Notes: generated from the sequence alone by a model not told the origin. 38,413 bases of DNA from Candidatus Saccharimonadia bacterium (GCA_023257145.1 JALRDA010000127.1:1-38413); one strand, 5' to 3'. Positions 7,285 to 15,228 are shown, numbered from the stretch's first letter. Numbers and translations: made by a program.

Positions 7285-7722
7285 ATGACTGAAGATATGA
7301 TTACTGAGACTGGAATACGAGGTACAGTTGAAACTGGACTCACTACTGAATATGCGTGGAACACAGGAAAAGCTGTTGCCGATTGGCTGCCGACGGCGGG
7401 TAGTATTATTGTACTTTATGTGTCGACTGGCCAGCAGACGGCGCGCGCGATTATCGAAGGATTGCGCTTGCAGGGGCGAAGTGTTGTTGATGGTGGCATT
7501 GGAGACAAATATGCAGCGACCGCACATATCAAAACGAGTGGCTTATCAGGTGCTGTAGTTGTTGGTGTTGAAGAATCAACGGGCGTCGTGCTTATCCAAA
7601 TCTTTAACGAGGGTGGTGATGTAGTTGGCCGCGAATCTGGCCTACTTGAGCTTGCAGAGCTAACTGATGCGGGTAATTTTGTGCCTGCAGCAGTTAAGGG
7701 TGAATTAACAGCAATTGCATAG
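7285..7722 (+). CDS. Stand-alone phosphohexomutase domain I-like protein, catalytic Ser lost
   Basis: The 145-aa sequence reads as the first domain of the phosphoglucomutase/phosphomannomutase superfamily. TETGIRG (7-13) corresponds to the N-terminal TSGIRG block, and LTTEYAWNTGKAVADWL (19-35) to the LTPE helix. The block ending IIEGLRLQGRSVVDGG matches the GLxxxGxdVxdxG segment, and GLSGAVVVGVEE (86-97) lies where ITASHNP should be. The phosphorylated Ser of ASHNP is therefore missing, and domains II-IV are absent (family proteins are about 450 aa). It cannot be a mutase on its own. It may be a regulator, a sugar-phosphate binding protein or a partner subunit. It sits immediately upstream of groESL but ends before the CIRCE element. 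Confidence 0.55.
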   Translation: MTEDMITETGIRGTVETGLTTEYAWNTGKAVADWLPTAGSIIVLYVSTGQQTARAIIEGLRLQGRSVVDGGIGDKYAATAHIKTSGLSGAVVVGVEESTGVVLIQIFNEGGDVVGRESGLLELAELTDAGNFVPAAVKGELTAIA

Positions 7723-7740
7723 TATAGATGATGTCAGTAA

Positions 7741-7767
7741 TTAGCACTCGCGCCTTGCAAGTGCTAA
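7741..7767. promoter_or_regulatory. CIRCE operator (HrcA binding site)
   Basis: TTAGCACTC (7741-7749), 9 nt, AAGTGCTAA (7759-7767) matches the CIRCE consensus at 17 of 18 arm positions. CIRCE is bound by the heat-shock repressor HrcA. The right arm overlaps the -35 hexamer of groES. The hairpin is followed by T8, so it could also weakly terminate transcription from 7285-7722. Confidence 0.92.
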
Positions 7768-7783
7768 TTTTTTTGTCTACAAT
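7755..7783 (+). promoter_or_regulatory. groES operon promoter
   Basis: TTGCAA (7755-7760), 17-bp spacer, TACAAT (7778-7783). Its -35 is embedded in the CIRCE right arm, so HrcA binding would exclude RNA polymerase. The leader of about 30 nt carries GGAGG at 7810-7814. Confidence 0.75.
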
Positions 7784-7820
7784 AATACGTACGAACTAAT
7801 CAAAGTAATGGAGGATAATT

Positions 7821-8084
7821 ATGACTTCACCTATTAAACCTCTGGCGGATCGTGTCGTTGCGGTGCGCGAAGTGCCAGCAACTAAAACTGCAAGCGGTAT
7901 ATACTTGCCAGATAATGCCAAGGAAAAACCCGTACTGGCTGTTGTGAAGGCGGTTGGCCCAGATGTAACAAGCCTCAAAATCGATGATAAAATTGTCTAC
8001 AAAGAATACAGTACGACCGAGCTAAAAATTGACGGGACAGAATATCTGATCGTGAAGGAAGAAGACGTTCTGGCGACGGTCTAG
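7821..8084 (+). CDS. groES: Co-chaperonin GroES
   Basis: GroES is the heptameric lid of the GroEL folding chamber in the cytoplasm. The 87-aa protein has the family blocks PLADRVVAVRE (7-17) and, after a mobile-loop region, SGIYLPDNAKEKP (25-37). It continues with AVVKAVGP and the C-terminal YLIVKEEDVLATV. It is shorter than the usual 95-97 aa because of a compact middle. GGAGG lies 6 nt before ATG. Heat-shock regulation is indicated by the CIRCE element. The next gene starts 2 nt after its stop. Confidence 0.95.
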   Translation: MTSPIKPLADRVVAVREVPATKTASGIYLPDNAKEKPVLAVVKAVGPDVTSLKIDDKIVYKEYSTTELKIDGTEYLIVKEEDVLATV

Positions 8085-8086
8085 AT

Positions 8087-8260
8087 ATGGATGCTTTAAC
8101 AAATATAGTTATTATCGCGCTTCCATTCGTTATTTATATAGTGTATTTTTTAGCGGTATTTTATCTGGTTAAAACCGTTGTTTATGTAATGCAGTTACCG
8201 AAAAAACTACTAGCGATGGAACGACGAATTCGAGAACTTGAACAAAAGGAGGATAAATAA
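8087..8260 (+). CDS. 57-aa membrane microprotein between groES and groEL
   Basis: A small gene that fills the gap between the two chaperonin genes exactly: ATG is 2 nt after the groES stop, and its TAA shares one base with the groEL ATG. Residues about 5-35 are strongly hydrophobic (for example IVIIALPFVIYIVYFLAVFY), forming one or a tight pair of membrane passes. The tail from 38 is polar and charged, helix-like (QLPKKLLAMERRIRELEQKE). It has no Shine-Dalgarno sequence, so translation is probably coupled to groES. Its last codons (AAG GAG GAT) supply the AGGAGG of groEL. No family is recognised. Co-expression with GroEL under heat shock is expected. Confidence 0.7.
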   Translation: MDALTNIVIIALPFVIYIVYFLAVFYLVKTVVYVMQLPKKLLAMERRIRELEQKEDK

Positions 8261-9903
8261 TGGCAAAAAAAGTTTTTTACGATGATGATGCGCGTACTCG
8301 TGTGCTTGGTGGGGCGAAAGCATTATATGATGCAGTAAAAGTAACCTACGGCCCAAAGGGGCGCAACGTAGTCATCGCCAAGGGGTACGGTGGCCCAACC
8401 GTCACGCACGACGGAGTTACGGTTGCTGAAAGTATCGATCTGCCTGAGAATGACGATGAAACACTTGGATATAAAGTAGGTGCAGAACTGATCAAGCAAG
8501 CGGCGACAAAGCTTAATAAAGTTGCTGGCGATGGGACAACGACGGTCACTATCTTGACGTACAGTATCCTAAAAGAGGCGAACCGATTGATTGCTGCGGG
8601 CCATAACCCGATGGAGCTGCGCAAGGGGATTGAAGCGGCGGGAGCTGAGGTTTTGAAGCAACTTGAAGGCCTGGCGGAGAGTGTGGAAGGAAAGCATGAC
8701 CGTGTCGCAGAGGTAGCTACGATCAGTGCTGGTGACGAAGTGATCGGAAAGCTCATTGCCGATGTGATTCAAAAAATTGGCAAAGACGGCGTGGTGACGG
8801 TTGAAGCCAGTCAAGGACTAGAGCTGGAAGCGGAAGTTGTTGAGGGCTTTAGTCTGGATCGTGGATTTGTTAGTCCATTCTTTATTACTGATGCTGCGCG
8901 CCAAGAGGCGGTATATGAAAAGCCGGCTATTATCATTACTGATAAAAAAATCAGCAGCGTTCAGGAATTTTTACCAATGTTAGAAAAGCTTGCGCAAGCT
9001 GGCAAGAAAGATGTTGTTTTGATTGCCGATGAGGTAGACGGCGAGGCGCTGAGTATTTTAGTGTTGAACAAACTAAAAGGCGTCTTTAATACAGTGGCTG
9101 TCAAAGCACCGGCATTCGGTGATCGTCGTAAAGAAATTTTACAGGATATCGCAACCCTTACTGGCGCAATCGTTGTCAGCGACGACCAGGCGCTATCATT
9201 TGAGTCGGTTGGACTAGAGGTTGTCGGAACGGCACGTAAGGTAATTGTCGGGAAAGATGAAACGACGATTGTTGAAGGTGCAGGTGATTCTGGTGATGTA
9301 ACAGTGCGAATTGCTCAGATCAGTGCACAAGCTGAAAATGCCAGCAGTGAATACGATAAAGAGCAGTACATGAAGCGCGCAGCTGCACTATCAGGCAAAG
9401 TGGCTGTGATTAAAGTCGGTGGCGCGAGCGAAACGGAAATCGATGAAAAGAAGTTCCGTGTTGATGACGCGGTTGCGGCGACTAAAGCAGCACTCGCCGA
9501 AGGTATTGTTGCCGGCGGTGGTGTGACACTTGTGAATATAGCGAATACGATTGAAGCGAGCGGTTCAGATAGTATCAGTGCTGGTCGTCAGATTCTAAAA
9601 AATGCTTTGAAGCAACCATTCCTGCAGATTACCGCTAACGCTGGTTTGAATAGCGAAGCGTTACTCGCGCAAGTTGAGGCGGGTGCGACTGGACAGGGTG
9701 TTAATGTGAATAATCCTGAAAAAGGGTTGATTGACGTAAAGAAAGCGGGCGTTATCGACCCAGCACGTGTTACAAAGGAAGCAGTGCAGAACGCGGTGTC
9801 TATTGCATCAACTGCTGCGACGATGGGTGCATTAGTGGTTGACGTCCCAGAGACTGAATCTGCTGCACCTGCTGGCGGCATGCCTGGTGGTATGGGCTTC
9901 TAA
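8260..9903 (+). CDS. groEL: Chaperonin GroEL
   Basis: GroEL is the 14-mer ATP-driven folding chamber of the cytoplasm. The 547-aa length is standard. Typical blocks are visible: TYGPKGRNVVI (residues about 28-38), GDGTTTVTIL (about 86-95), ISAGDE, the apical-domain segment VEGFSLDRGFVSPFF, KAPAFGDRRKEIL, and AAVEEGIVAGGG-type sequence (here ATKAALAEGIVAGGG). The C-terminus ends in the usual Gly/Met tail GGMPGGMGF. AGGAGG at the end of the upstream microgene drives initiation. It is transcribed with groES under CIRCE control and ends at a terminator at 9927. Confidence 0.97.
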   Translation: MAKKVFYDDDARTRVLGGAKALYDAVKVTYGPKGRNVVIAKGYGGPTVTHDGVTVAESIDLPENDDETLGYKVGAELIKQAATKLNKVAGDGTTTVTILTYSILKEANRLIAAGHNPMELRKGIEAAGAEVLKQLEGLAESVEGKHDRVAEVATISAGDEVIGKLIADVIQKIGKDGVVTVEASQGLELEAEVVEGFSLDRGFVSPFFITDAARQEAVYEKPAIIITDKKISSVQEFLPMLEKLAQAGKKDVVLIADEVDGEALSILVLNKLKGVFNTVAVKAPAFGDRRKEILQDIATLTGAIVVSDDQALSFESVGLEVVGTARKVIVGKDETTIVEGAGDSGDVTVRIAQISAQAENASSEYDKEQYMKRAAALSGKVAVIKVGGASETEIDEKKFRVDDAVAATKAALAEGIVAGGGVTLVNIANTIEASGSDSISAGRQILKNALKQPFLQITANAGLNSEALLAQVEAGATGQGVNVNNPEKGLIDVKKAGVIDPARVTKEAVQNAVSIASTAATMGALVVDVPETESAAPAGGMPGGMGF

Positions 9904-9926
9904 TTTAGATACAAGTAAAGCCGTGG

Positions 9927-9962
9927 ATAGGGCGTCCGAAAATACAGGGCGTCCTATTTTTG
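9927..9962 (+). terminator. Terminator of the groESL operon
   Basis: ATAGGGCGTCC (9927-9937) pairs with GGGCGTCCTAT (9947-9957): 11 bp including two G-U wobbles, then TTTTT. The wobbles make it work only for plus-strand transcripts. Confidence 0.8.
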
Positions 9963-9975
9963 ATCTGATATGATA

Positions 9976-10004
9976 TTGACTTTATATAGATACGATGATT
10001 TAAT
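9976..10004 (+). promoter_or_regulatory. Promoter of the 10051-11115 gene
   Basis: TTGACT (9976-9981), 17-bp spacer, TTTAAT (9999-10004). The leader is about 40 nt and contains AGGTGG at 10038-10043. Confidence 0.65.
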
Positions 10005-10050
10005 AGATTTCGTATTTCAGATGGAACATTGACAAAAAGGTGGCGTTAGC

Positions 10051-11115
10051 TTGAGTACTAAGGAACTTGAACGTAGATTGGTCGTTAAGCTTCAGTCGAG
10101 GTCGTCCAAGTCAATCTCGGCAAAGGGTAGAATGGAGTGTCATATTGCTCCTATGATCGGGCTTGAGCAAACCAGCGTTGGATATAGTATCGCCGCTGGT
10201 TTGATTCAGAAGATGGAAGAAGACGGGACGATTGCTGTTGAATCCAGCGGATCGAACATACGAGAGGTGAAGCTACTAGTGATTGACGACGAAGCTGTCA
10301 ACCAGGTGAAAAAGTCTGATGAGCCAGCGTTGGCTCCGACTGACGAGAGCCTCACTACGAAGGCAGACAAGATGTCGTCAGTGAAAGAGGCTGATCGCGT
10401 AGCGGGCGAGGAGCTCGTCGCGACGCCAGCAGAACAACGAAAGCTTGAGTTGTTGAACCTGGCGTGGGTCATCTTGCAGGACGCATCGGATCCAGACGGT
10501 AACGTTATGGGTGCGACCGCCCCTGTTATCGAGCAAGGTCTCAAAGGGCAAGGCATTATCGTCACTGAAAGTACTGCAAATCAATTAAACTGGCTCCTTG
10601 GGAAACTGGACCGGCGTATTCTGCGTGGGCCGCGTAAAAAGGCTGTGCAGGAGATCTCTCAGTCTGGCAGGGAGATAAGTTTGCAAGAGTTGCGTTCAGT
10701 CATGCTGGCCACTGCCAGACCGAAGGTCGTCAAGGACAAGAAGACGGAGCCACTAGTGAAAGCCGAGCAGTCCGCTTCGGTAGAGCTAAAGGCGGCAAAA
10801 GCCCCCGAAGTTCCCAAGGCGAATCGAGTGCAGCTGACGACGACTGGAAACAGGCCGTTGCAGGAGGTGCTGGCAGATATTATCGAAGATTTGCGAAAGC
10901 AGCTTCGTGAAAAGGATGAAACTATCGGTAGCCTTCAAAAACGACTGAGAGAAGGAGGGGAGGCTGCACAGCAAATTATTAAGAATCTGAACAAAGATCT
11001 TGATACTGCAAATGACGAGAAGCGAGAGCTTAAAGAGCAGCTGATGCAAACCAATACTCCAACCCCGCGCGTCGAGAAGTTGCTTGCCGAACTCTCAAAG
11101 ACGACGACTAGCTAA
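10051..11115 (+). CDS. Hypothetical protein, tandem small domains plus C-terminal coiled coil
   Basis: An unrecognised 354-aa soluble protein. TTG 10051 is the start, with AGGTGG 7 nt upstream. Residues about 1-75 resemble a small winged-helix-like unit (helices, then a beta hairpin near GTIAVESSGSNIREVKLLVI). A charged linker follows to about 125. A second compact helical domain spans about 128-205. Another Lys/Ala/Pro-rich linker leads to a heptad-patterned coiled coil at about 270-335 (IEDLRKQLREKDETIGSLQK). This layout would suit an oligomeric DNA- or protein-binding scaffold, but no function can be assigned. It is monocistronic, with its own promoter and terminator. Confidence 0.65.
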   Translation: MSTKELERRLVVKLQSRSSKSISAKGRMECHIAPMIGLEQTSVGYSIAAGLIQKMEEDGTIAVESSGSNIREVKLLVIDDEAVNQVKKSDEPALAPTDESLTTKADKMSSVKEADRVAGEELVATPAEQRKLELLNLAWVILQDASDPDGNVMGATAPVIEQGLKGQGIIVTESTANQLNWLLGKLDRRILRGPRKKAVQEISQSGREISLQELRSVMLATARPKVVKDKKTEPLVKAEQSASVELKAAKAPEVPKANRVQLTTTGNRPLQEVLADIIEDLRKQLREKDETIGSLQKRLREGGEAAQQIIKNLNKDLDTANDEKRELKEQLMQTNTPTPRVEKLLAELSKTTTS

Positions 11116-11139
11116 CGCCTGTCGCTACCACTGAGATAT

Positions 11140-11170
11140 AACCCCGTACGATATTCGTACGGGGTTATTT
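11140..11170 (+). terminator. Terminator of the 10051-11115 gene
   Basis: AACCCCGTACGA (11140-11151) pairs perfectly with TCGTACGGGGTT (11155-11166) over a 3-nt loop, then ATTTC. Confidence 0.85.
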
Positions 11171-11209
11171 CAATTTCATGGGTGATAGAAGTAAGGCGCT
11201 GCGATCAAT

Positions 11210-11238
11210 AAAACACCCGCACAGTTTGCGGGTGTTTT
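11210..11238 (-). terminator. Terminator of the 11260-11727 gene
   Basis: AAAACACCCGCA (11210-11221) pairs with TGCGGGTGTTTT (11227-11238). It lies downstream of the minus-strand gene and has a symmetric A/T flank, so it may also back up the plus-strand terminator at 11140. Confidence 0.8.
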
Positions 11239-11259
11239 AAAGTGGAGTAATTGTTCGTG

Positions 11260-11727
11260 TTACGCAGTTGGTTGCGCAGCGGCACCTGAGAGGTAGTCAA
11301 TTTCCTTGATGATATCAAGAAGTGCTTGTGCGCGGCGTGCTTCATCGGTGATCAGGCGTGCGGCAGCAAATGCCGGGCCAATAAGTGCCTGGTCGTCAGT
11401 TGAGCGGAGAAGAAGCAGATATGTGTCAAACTTTTCCTCTGGGGTAACGTCAAGCTTATCGACAAGTGGACGAAGTTCACTAAGTGCGTCTTGCTTGATA
11501 CTGTCTAGGTCGCCAGATACCGCAGTTGTTGGCATTACTGGTGTTGGTAATGCGATATCATCAGGCACTGATGGTGCAGGTGGCGTTGGCACTTCGACCG
11601 CTGCTGCTTCATCAGCAGCCGGCGTGTCGACGACGTCATCATTACCCTGTTGATTAATGCCAGCCAATACTTTGGCTAGTTCCTGATCGTCACTAATTGA
11701 TTGTTGCGCTTGCGGTTGAATATCCAT
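11260..11727 (-). CDS. Hypothetical protein with Pro/Ala-rich linker
   Basis: A 155-aa acidic protein from ATG 11727 (an in-frame GTG lies at 11733). An AGGGG-type ribosome site precedes the ATG. Residues about 1-30 are Gln/Asp-rich. Residues 31-70 are a disordered Pro/Ala/Val-rich linker. Residues about 73-148 form a helical domain (LSELRPLVDKLDVTPEEKFD, then AFAAARLITDEARRAQALLD). There is no signal peptide or membrane span. No family is recognised; such linker-plus-helix proteins are common in Saccharibacteria-type genomes. It is divergent from the pgi/pmi gene. Confidence 0.7.
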   Translation of the reverse strand: MDIQPQAQQSISDDQELAKVLAGINQQGNDDVVDTPAADEAAAVEVPTPPAPSVPDDIALPTPVMPTTAVSGDLDSIKQDALSELRPLVDKLDVTPEEKFDTYLLLLRSTDDQALIGPAFAAARLITDEARRAQALLDIIKEIDYLSGAAAQPTA

Positions 11728-11821
11728 GCCCACCCCTGATATTAATACTTATGCTTCTTTACTAAATACTGTATCATAGTAACAGTTAAAGCCGCAAGTA
11801 AATCGAACAATAGGGGGTGTG

Positions 11822-12862
11822 ATGTTAGATGATTTGAACGTGATTAAACAACGTGATCCAGAAAATGCGTTGCAAGTTGCAGCAGAGCAGTTTGCGCAGA
11901 CGCAATTTTCGGTCAATGTAGGCAACCCAGCGCATGATCAGCGTGAAATTACGCAGGTAGTTATTGCTGGTATGGGCGGGTCGGCATTGGCGGCGCTAGT
12001 CGTTAAGTCCTGGCTAAAAAATCGCTTAAACGTTCCGGTTGAAATTATTCGTACTTACAATTTGCCACATTATGTCGGTCAAAATACATTAGTGATTGCC
12101 AGTAGTTATTCTGGTAATACCGAAGAGACGGTGAGTGGACTAGATGAAGCGATCGAGCGTGGAGCGCAGGTGGCGATTATTTCAGCTGGCGGCAAGTTGA
12201 TTGAGTATGCGGCTCAGCACGATACAGCATATGTGCAACTCCCAGCTAACCTGCAGCCGAGGATGGCGGTTATTTATAATCTGCGTGCACTTGTTGGATT
12301 GCTGGCGCATTTTGCTGTCGCTGACTTTGATGTCTGCAACGAGATCGAAGCCACGGCTAAATGGTTAGAGTCTGAAACGGCTAATTGGGTTAGTACGGTT
12401 ACCACCGATAAAAATTACGCAAAGCAGTTAGCGCTCCTAGCCGTGGGGAAGACCCCGGTGTTTTATGCAGGCAGCTTGATGGCGCCTGTGGCATATAAAT
12501 GGAAGATTAGCTGGAATGAGAATGCTAAGAATGTCGCATTCTGGAATGAATTACCCGAGTTCAACCACAACGAATTTATGGGGTGGACATCTCATCCGAT
12601 TGAAAAGCCATTTGCCGTGTTTGACTTGGTGAGCGATCTGGAGCATCCGCAAATTCTGAAACGTTTCACGGTCAGTGATCGACTACTGAGTGGGCAGCGG
12701 CCAAAATCGATAGTCGTTAATTTAACCGGCGAAACCGTTATTGCACAAATGCTATGGGGAAGTATCTTGGCTGACTTTGTTAGTATCTATGTAGCAATTT
12801 TAAACGGTGTTGATCCGACGCCTGTGCCAATAATAGAGAAGCTTAAAAAAGAACTAGCATAA
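11822..12862 (+). CDS. Bifunctional phosphoglucose/phosphomannose isomerase
   Basis: This SIS-domain enzyme interconverts glucose-6-phosphate or mannose-6-phosphate with fructose-6-phosphate. It serves as the glycolytic PGI in organisms without the classical enzyme. The 346-aa protein has the SIS signature GMGGSALAALVV (about residues 50-61) and the phosphosugar-binding ASSYSGNTEET (about 93-103). The C-terminal PGI_PMI domain contains PVAYKWKISWNENAK and ELPEFNHNEFMGW, whose Glu and His residues are the family's catalytic type. ATG 11822 is preferred to GTG 11819; AGGGGG is at 11812-11817. Together with zwf at 23921 it places hexose phosphates in central metabolism. Confidence 0.9.
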   Translation: MLDDLNVIKQRDPENALQVAAEQFAQTQFSVNVGNPAHDQREITQVVIAGMGGSALAALVVKSWLKNRLNVPVEIIRTYNLPHYVGQNTLVIASSYSGNTEETVSGLDEAIERGAQVAIISAGGKLIEYAAQHDTAYVQLPANLQPRMAVIYNLRALVGLLAHFAVADFDVCNEIEATAKWLESETANWVSTVTTDKNYAKQLALLAVGKTPVFYAGSLMAPVAYKWKISWNENAKNVAFWNELPEFNHNEFMGWTSHPIEKPFAVFDLVSDLEHPQILKRFTVSDRLLSGQRPKSIVVNLTGETVIAQMLWGSILADFVSIYVAILNGVDPTPVPIIEKLKKELA

Positions 12863-12877
12863 CTAGTGAAAATCTAT

Positions 12878-12913
12878 AAAACACACCGGCTATATGTTGC
12901 CGGTGTGTTTTTA
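12878..12913. terminator. Bidirectional terminator
   Basis: AAAACACACCGGC (12878-12890) pairs with GCCGGTGTGTTTT (12899-12911). It sits between the convergent pgi/pmi gene and the ABC permease gene, with A- and T-runs on both sides. Confidence 0.85.
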
Positions 12914-12935
12914 GTTGAGCGACAGGCGCTAGCTG

Positions 12936-14174
12936 TTAGTGGTATTGGCGAAGTGATTCTATTGGGTCTTTTTGTGCTGCGCGGATGGCAGGATACAAGC
13001 CAAACAGCGTCCCGACGATTGCTGCAATTCCGAATGATGCGCCAGCGATACCCCAGGTGAAAACGGGATCGAAAGGTAGCACAGTACTGACCATGAAAGC
13101 GATTAGATACCCAGCGATATAGCCGAGCAGGCCGCCTAAAAGACTCATGATAAGCGACTCGGTCATAAACTGGCTGACTATATTCATGTCACTTGCGCCA
13201 ACTGCTTTGCGAAGGCCAATTTCGCGGGTGCGTTCAGCAACACCAACCAGCATGATATTCATAATACCTACGCCACCAACGATTAACGAAATTGCTGCGA
13301 TAACCGTCATGATAGTTGTGATTGCAAGAAAGAATTTACTAGTTGGCTCGGCAATTTCTTTCCCTGTCATGATGGTGTAGTCTTTTTCATCCTGATGGTT
13401 GGCAAGTAGCATCTTGTCAGCGGTGCTAATAACAGAAGGTAGAGTATCTGCCGAGTCTGCACTGACGTTAATTTGCTGTATCTGCGCAATTCCTTGATTG
13501 AATGACTTGCCGGTTTCAAGGCTGATGATTGCGGTGTGGTCAAAATCGATACCATTATAATTAATTGGATTGTTCATGTATTTCAAAATGCCGATGACCG
13601 TAAATGTTTCTCCGCGGTAGGTAAATGTCTGGCCAATTGATTGGTCGGTGCCAAACAAATCGACAGATAACTGACTGCCAATAACCGCTGTATTTTGATT
13701 CGTGACGGTATCAATGAATTGTCCATCACGGATAGGTAATTGGACAATTTCCTCGAGTGCAGGCGTGGTCGCGACGATAGTGCTATTGGTTGGCTTGGTG
13801 CCGCTACTATTGGCTTTCATTGTGCCATTTAATACCATTAACGGCGCAGCTGCTTTTACCCCAGGAGTGGCTTCAATGTCACGTAAATCCTTTTCGGTTA
13901 AGGTGCTAGTCGTGAAGGTGCCCGATGCGGTTGGGTTTGCGAAATCATTAACGTCTTTTTCGATCACGCCAGGGCGGACAACGGCGATGTTTCCACCAAG
14001 GTTGTCGATTTGCGTGCCAACGAGTTTTGTAACCCCGCCACTAAGTGACAGGATTGTCGTAATGCTGGCTACTCCGATTGCAACACCGAGAATAGTTAAT
14101 AATGTGCGCATGCGAGTGCTGCGAAGCGAGTGGTAGGCGTTTTGGATGTGTTCAAATATAAGTAAGTTGTTCAT
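12936..14174 (-). CDS. MacB/FtsX-type ABC transporter permease
   Basis: The membrane subunit of an ABC system of the MacB/LolCDE class, which uses mechanotransmission rather than transmembrane passage. The 412-aa protein has one N-terminal membrane helix (about residues 24-45, LLTILGVAIGVASITTILSL). A large extracytoplasmic MacB core domain follows at about 50-285. Three C-terminal helices form the FtsX domain (GVGIMNIMLVGVAERTREIG and GLRKAVGA, then GLLGYIAGYLIAFM, then a final helix before YPAIRAAQKDPIESLR). The start overlaps the ATPase stop as ATGA. The substrate is unknown; peptide export or cell-envelope stress functions are typical. Confidence 0.9.
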   Translation of the reverse strand: MNNLLIFEHIQNAYHSLRSTRMRTLLTILGVAIGVASITTILSLSGGVTKLVGTQIDNLGGNIAVVRPGVIEKDVNDFANPTASGTFTTSTLTEKDLRDIEATPGVKAAAPLMVLNGTMKANSSGTKPTNSTIVATTPALEEIVQLPIRDGQFIDTVTNQNTAVIGSQLSVDLFGTDQSIGQTFTYRGETFTVIGILKYMNNPINYNGIDFDHTAIISLETGKSFNQGIAQIQQINVSADSADTLPSVISTADKMLLANHQDEKDYTIMTGKEIAEPTSKFFLAITTIMTVIAAISLIVGGVGIMNIMLVGVAERTREIGLRKAVGASDMNIVSQFMTESLIMSLLGGLLGYIAGYLIAFMVSTVLPFDPVFTWGIAGASFGIAAIVGTLFGLYPAIRAAQKDPIESLRQYH

Positions 14175-14977
14175 TTCTTCGCCTGTTTCTTTTTACGACC
14201 GGTTGCTGATTTTTTGGATTCAACTTTTGTTGCTTTTGATGATCCGAGTGGCTTCTTGGCGGATGGGTCTTCTGGTGTAACAGGATTTTTAGTGTCGCTC
14301 GCAATTTTACCGTCAAGCATGTGAATGACTCGGCTTGCGTAGGTGGTTAAATTGGGATTGTGCGTCACCATCACGATGGTATTGCCACGTTTATGAATGT
14401 CGGATAATTCCTGCATGACGATGTGGCTAGATTTACTATCCAGGTTACCGGTCGGCTCATCGGCGAGAATGATAGAGGGGCTATTAACGAGCGCGCGGGC
14501 GATAGCAACGCGCTGCATTTGTCCGCCTGATAATTGCCATGGCATGTAATATTCACGTTCCGAAAGGTGAAAGTTCTTAAGAATTTCACTAGCCATTGTA
14601 AGTCGTTTTGTTCGGTGTATGCCCTTGTATGTTAAGGGAAGGGCAACGTTTTCAATTACGTTAAGTCGATTAATGAGATTGAAACTTTGGAAGACGATAC
14701 CGATTTGCTGGCTGCGAATGCGAGCATGACGGGTGTTGCTAAGATTTTCAATTGATTTTCCATCCAGCAGGTACTCGCCATCGTCAGAACGATCCAGTAG
14801 GCCTAATATATTAAGCAGAGTGGTTTTCCCACAGCCGCTTGGCCCCATGATCGTAATAAATTCGCCTTTTTCGATCGTTAAATCGATCGCATCAAGTGCG
14901 TTATGTTCTGCGTCACCAAGGCCATACTTTTTCGTAAGGCCGCGCAGTTCGATAACAGGAGGATTTTTCTTGGACAT
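14171..14977 (-). CDS. ABC transporter ATP-binding protein (MacB/LolD class)
   Basis: The cytoplasmic ATPase partner of the 12936-14174 permease. The 268-aa protein has Walker [10 protein letters not shown] (residues 45-53), signature [15 protein letters not shown], Walker [14 protein letters not shown] and a switch His in MVTHN, all as in the LolD/MacB group. A Lys/Ser-rich C-terminal tail of about 45 residues is extra. ATG lies 8 nt after a TATAAT on the minus strand, so the transcript is short-leadered or leaderless. The intervening GAGGGGAG touches the start codon and is probably too close to act as a ribosome site. Confidence 0.93.
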   Translation of the reverse strand: MSKKNPPVIELRGLTKKYGLGDAEHNALDAIDLTIEKGEFITIMGPSGCGKTTLLNILGLLDRSDDGEYLLDGKSIENLSNTRHARIRSQQIGIVFQSFNLINRLNVIENVALPLTYKGIHRTKRLTMASEILKNFHLSEREYYMPWQLSGGQMQRVAIARALVNSPSIILADEPTGNLDSKSSHIVMQELSDIHKRGNTIVMVTHNPNLTTYASRVIHMLDGKIASDTKNPVTPEDPSAKKPLGSSKATKVESKKSATGRKKKQAKK

Positions 14978-14985
14978 CTCCCCTC

Positions 14986-14991
14986 ATTATA
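14986..14991 (-). promoter_or_regulatory. -10 element of the ABC transporter operon
   Basis: Minus-strand TATAAT (14991-14986) lies 8 nt before ATG 14977. A TTGCTT-like -35 lies 18 bp further up (15015-15010). Confidence 0.6.
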
Positions 14992-15106
14992 AGGAGGCCG
15001 CCGGTGTAAAAGCAACCATTCTAGGGCGTCAATTATACAACTAGTATAATTTATGGTCTGCATCGATTGAAATAAGACGAGTTGATGCAATCAATGTCTG
15101 AACACT

Positions 15107-15116
15107 CTGTTAAAAT
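15107..15116 (+). promoter_or_regulatory. Extended -10 promoter of tRNA-Ser
   Basis: TGT just before TAAAAT (15111-15116) forms an extended -10. The expected start near 15123 is about 7 nt before the mature tRNA 5' end. Confidence 0.5.
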
Positions 15117-15129
15117 AGATGAATAGCAC

Positions 15130-15219
15130 GGAGAGGTGGCCGAGTGGTTGAAGGCGCACGCTTGGAAAGCGTGTGTGCCAGCAATGGTACCGCAGGTTCG
15201 AATCCTGTTCTCTCCGCCA
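15130..15219 (+). tRNA. tRNA-Ser(GGA)
   Basis: A class II tRNA with a 7-bp acceptor stem GGAGAGG/TCTCTCC (15130-15136 with 15209-15215, last pair G-U), discriminator G and encoded CCA (15217-15219). The anticodon loop TTGGAAA in a CACGC/GCGTG stem gives anticodon GGA, reading UCC and UCU. A long variable arm follows (around 15171-15192), as expected for Ser. The T-arm contains GGTTCGAATCC. An encoded CCA reduces the need for the CCA-adding enzyme. Confidence 0.96.
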
Positions 15220-15228
15220 AATAAAACG

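Noticed and set aside
9927-9957. GGGCGTCC direct repeat after groEL.
   Set aside because: With G-U pairs the two copies form an 11-bp RNA hairpin followed by T5, so it is explained as a terminator.
15045-15068. TATAAT followed by ATGGTCTGCATCGATTGA upstream of the tRNA.
   Set aside because: The frame has only five codons. It could be a stray promoter or small RNA start, but nothing further supports it.
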